Part shown: positions 63,400 to 64,000 of the stretch, one piece after another
Numbering within the stretch: position 1 is the stretch's first letter
Layout of the letters: the number at the start of each line of letters is the position of its first letter
Assembly: GCA_030141605.1 (NCBI GenBank)
Contig: JAQGDQ010000007.1
Location: 731,173 to 795,172, forward strand
Origin: Tubiluchus corallicola
Taxonomy: Eukaryota > Priapulida > Priapulimorpha > Priapulimorphida > Tubiluchidae
Length of the DNA: 64,000 nucleotides
Reading direction: 5' to 3'
The notes under the pieces: generated by a model
What the model was told of the DNA's origin: nothing
Databases searched by the model: none
Seen by the model: only the letters and a program-made list of their open reading frames with translations
Program-made: the position numbers and the translations under genes

Positions 63400-63560
63400 C
63401 TATTAGATTATAAAAAAAGTAAATGTTTTTTCTTTATTTCGTAAATGCGGTGAAGATGAAAGTGTGTCACGTGCTTTTAAGCTAGGCCCTGATAATGCAT
63501 AAACTAGTACGAAATTCGTCACGTGACTACACACACAAACAAGATGGCGATACTGTGTAA
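63400..63560. promoter_or_regulatory. Possible promoter region with two CACGTG boxes
   Basis: CACGTG at 63468-63473 and within the perfect palindrome GTCACGTGAC at 63518-63527, then CAAGATGGCG (YY1-like) at 63539 on. These motifs are typical of animal core promoters bound by USF/MITF-type bHLH factors and YY1. The region sits just upstream of the putative 5' UTR exon. Assignment is by motif and position only. Confidence 0.4.
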
Positions 63561-63687
63561 AACTGTGAATACAGCGTAATTATACCTAAATATATTATTA
63601 AATTACAATTAGATTAGCGGAAACATTCACTGATGACGTAAAAATAATAGAATGATGACTTACGAGCCTAAAAACGAGTAATAACCT

Positions 63688-63722
63688 AGAAAAAGCTAGG
63701 CGATGTGAAAGTGTAATAGCGC
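63688..63722 (-). repeat. Right arm of inverted repeat around the promoter
   Basis: The partner of 63009-63043. The two arms enclose about 640 bp including the putative 5' UTR exon and the CACGTG boxes. No obvious target-site duplication, so a MITE origin is possible but not shown. The remaining right end (63723-64000) holds only a short GTAGCGTAGTACGCTAC palindrome near 63935. Confidence 0.7.
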
Positions 63723-64000
63723 CCAAAAGACCTGCCGCTCATATTGCCGATTTTAATCAAAGAAAAACAACTGATAATTAATACTAGACAATAAACTGGC
63801 GTTCGAGATCAGTATCAAGTATTTGGCAACATAAACAAGAATGTCAAATATCAAACAATAATTAGTTTACATATGAATCAACTTAACTCCCTCCCCCAAG
63901 TTTCATGAAACCTAAATCATTGTTTTCTTAATTAGTAGCGTAGTACGCTACGCATAATCAAAATAAACAATCGAAAGTGATAACAGTCGTAGCAGTTTAA

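Overview
The window is animal nuclear DNA: AT-rich, with spliced genes, GT-AG introns, micro- and minisatellites and many short non-autonomous transposons. Nearly all of it is one gene on the minus strand, a type III classical cadherin most like the neural cadherin CadN. The family, and a bilaterian-type beta-catenin-binding tail, point to an invertebrate bilaterian (mollusc, annelid, brachiopod or echinoderm grade). I cannot name the species.

I rebuilt the gene by hand as 38 coding exons, running from the ATG at 62788 down to the stop at 773. Every junction has an AG acceptor, a GT donor and a matching phase. The total is 9015 nt, or 3004 residues plus the stop. In order the protein has a signal peptide, a diverged N-terminal segment, about 18 cadherin repeats, the membrane-proximal classical-cadherin (PCCD-like) region, EGF, LamG, EGF, LamG, a calcium-binding-type EGF, one membrane helix, a p120-catenin-binding juxtamembrane motif and a C-terminal beta-catenin-binding domain. 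Several exons have no ATG and are easily missed (exons 9, 12, 14, 17, 22, 23, 30, 35, 36, 37 and 38), and one is only 24 nt long (exon 4).

Layout from left to right: 3' UTR (1-772); cytoplasmic, membrane, EGF and LamG exons (773-9748); cadherin-repeat exons (10338-46427); a 15-kb first intron with no recognisable gene but many repeats (46428-61500); the large first coding exon (61501-62835, with its 5' UTR part); then a probable 5' UTR exon and promoter region with two CACGTG boxes (63171 to about 63560), itself bracketed by a 35-bp inverted repeat. No second gene is convincingly supported.

The intronic DNA holds two opposite copies of a 601-bp element that flank exons 9-18, a second inverted repeat pair that flanks exons 2-5, several pogo/Tigger-like or other inverted-repeat MITEs, two strong hairpins, a tRNA-derived SINE-like piece and at least five minisatellites. 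The observations most worth following are the 24-nt microexon, which adds eight residues to an otherwise standard cadherin repeat; the paired inverted repeats around exon blocks, which could favour exon skipping or circular RNA; and the triplicated exon-1 splice donor.
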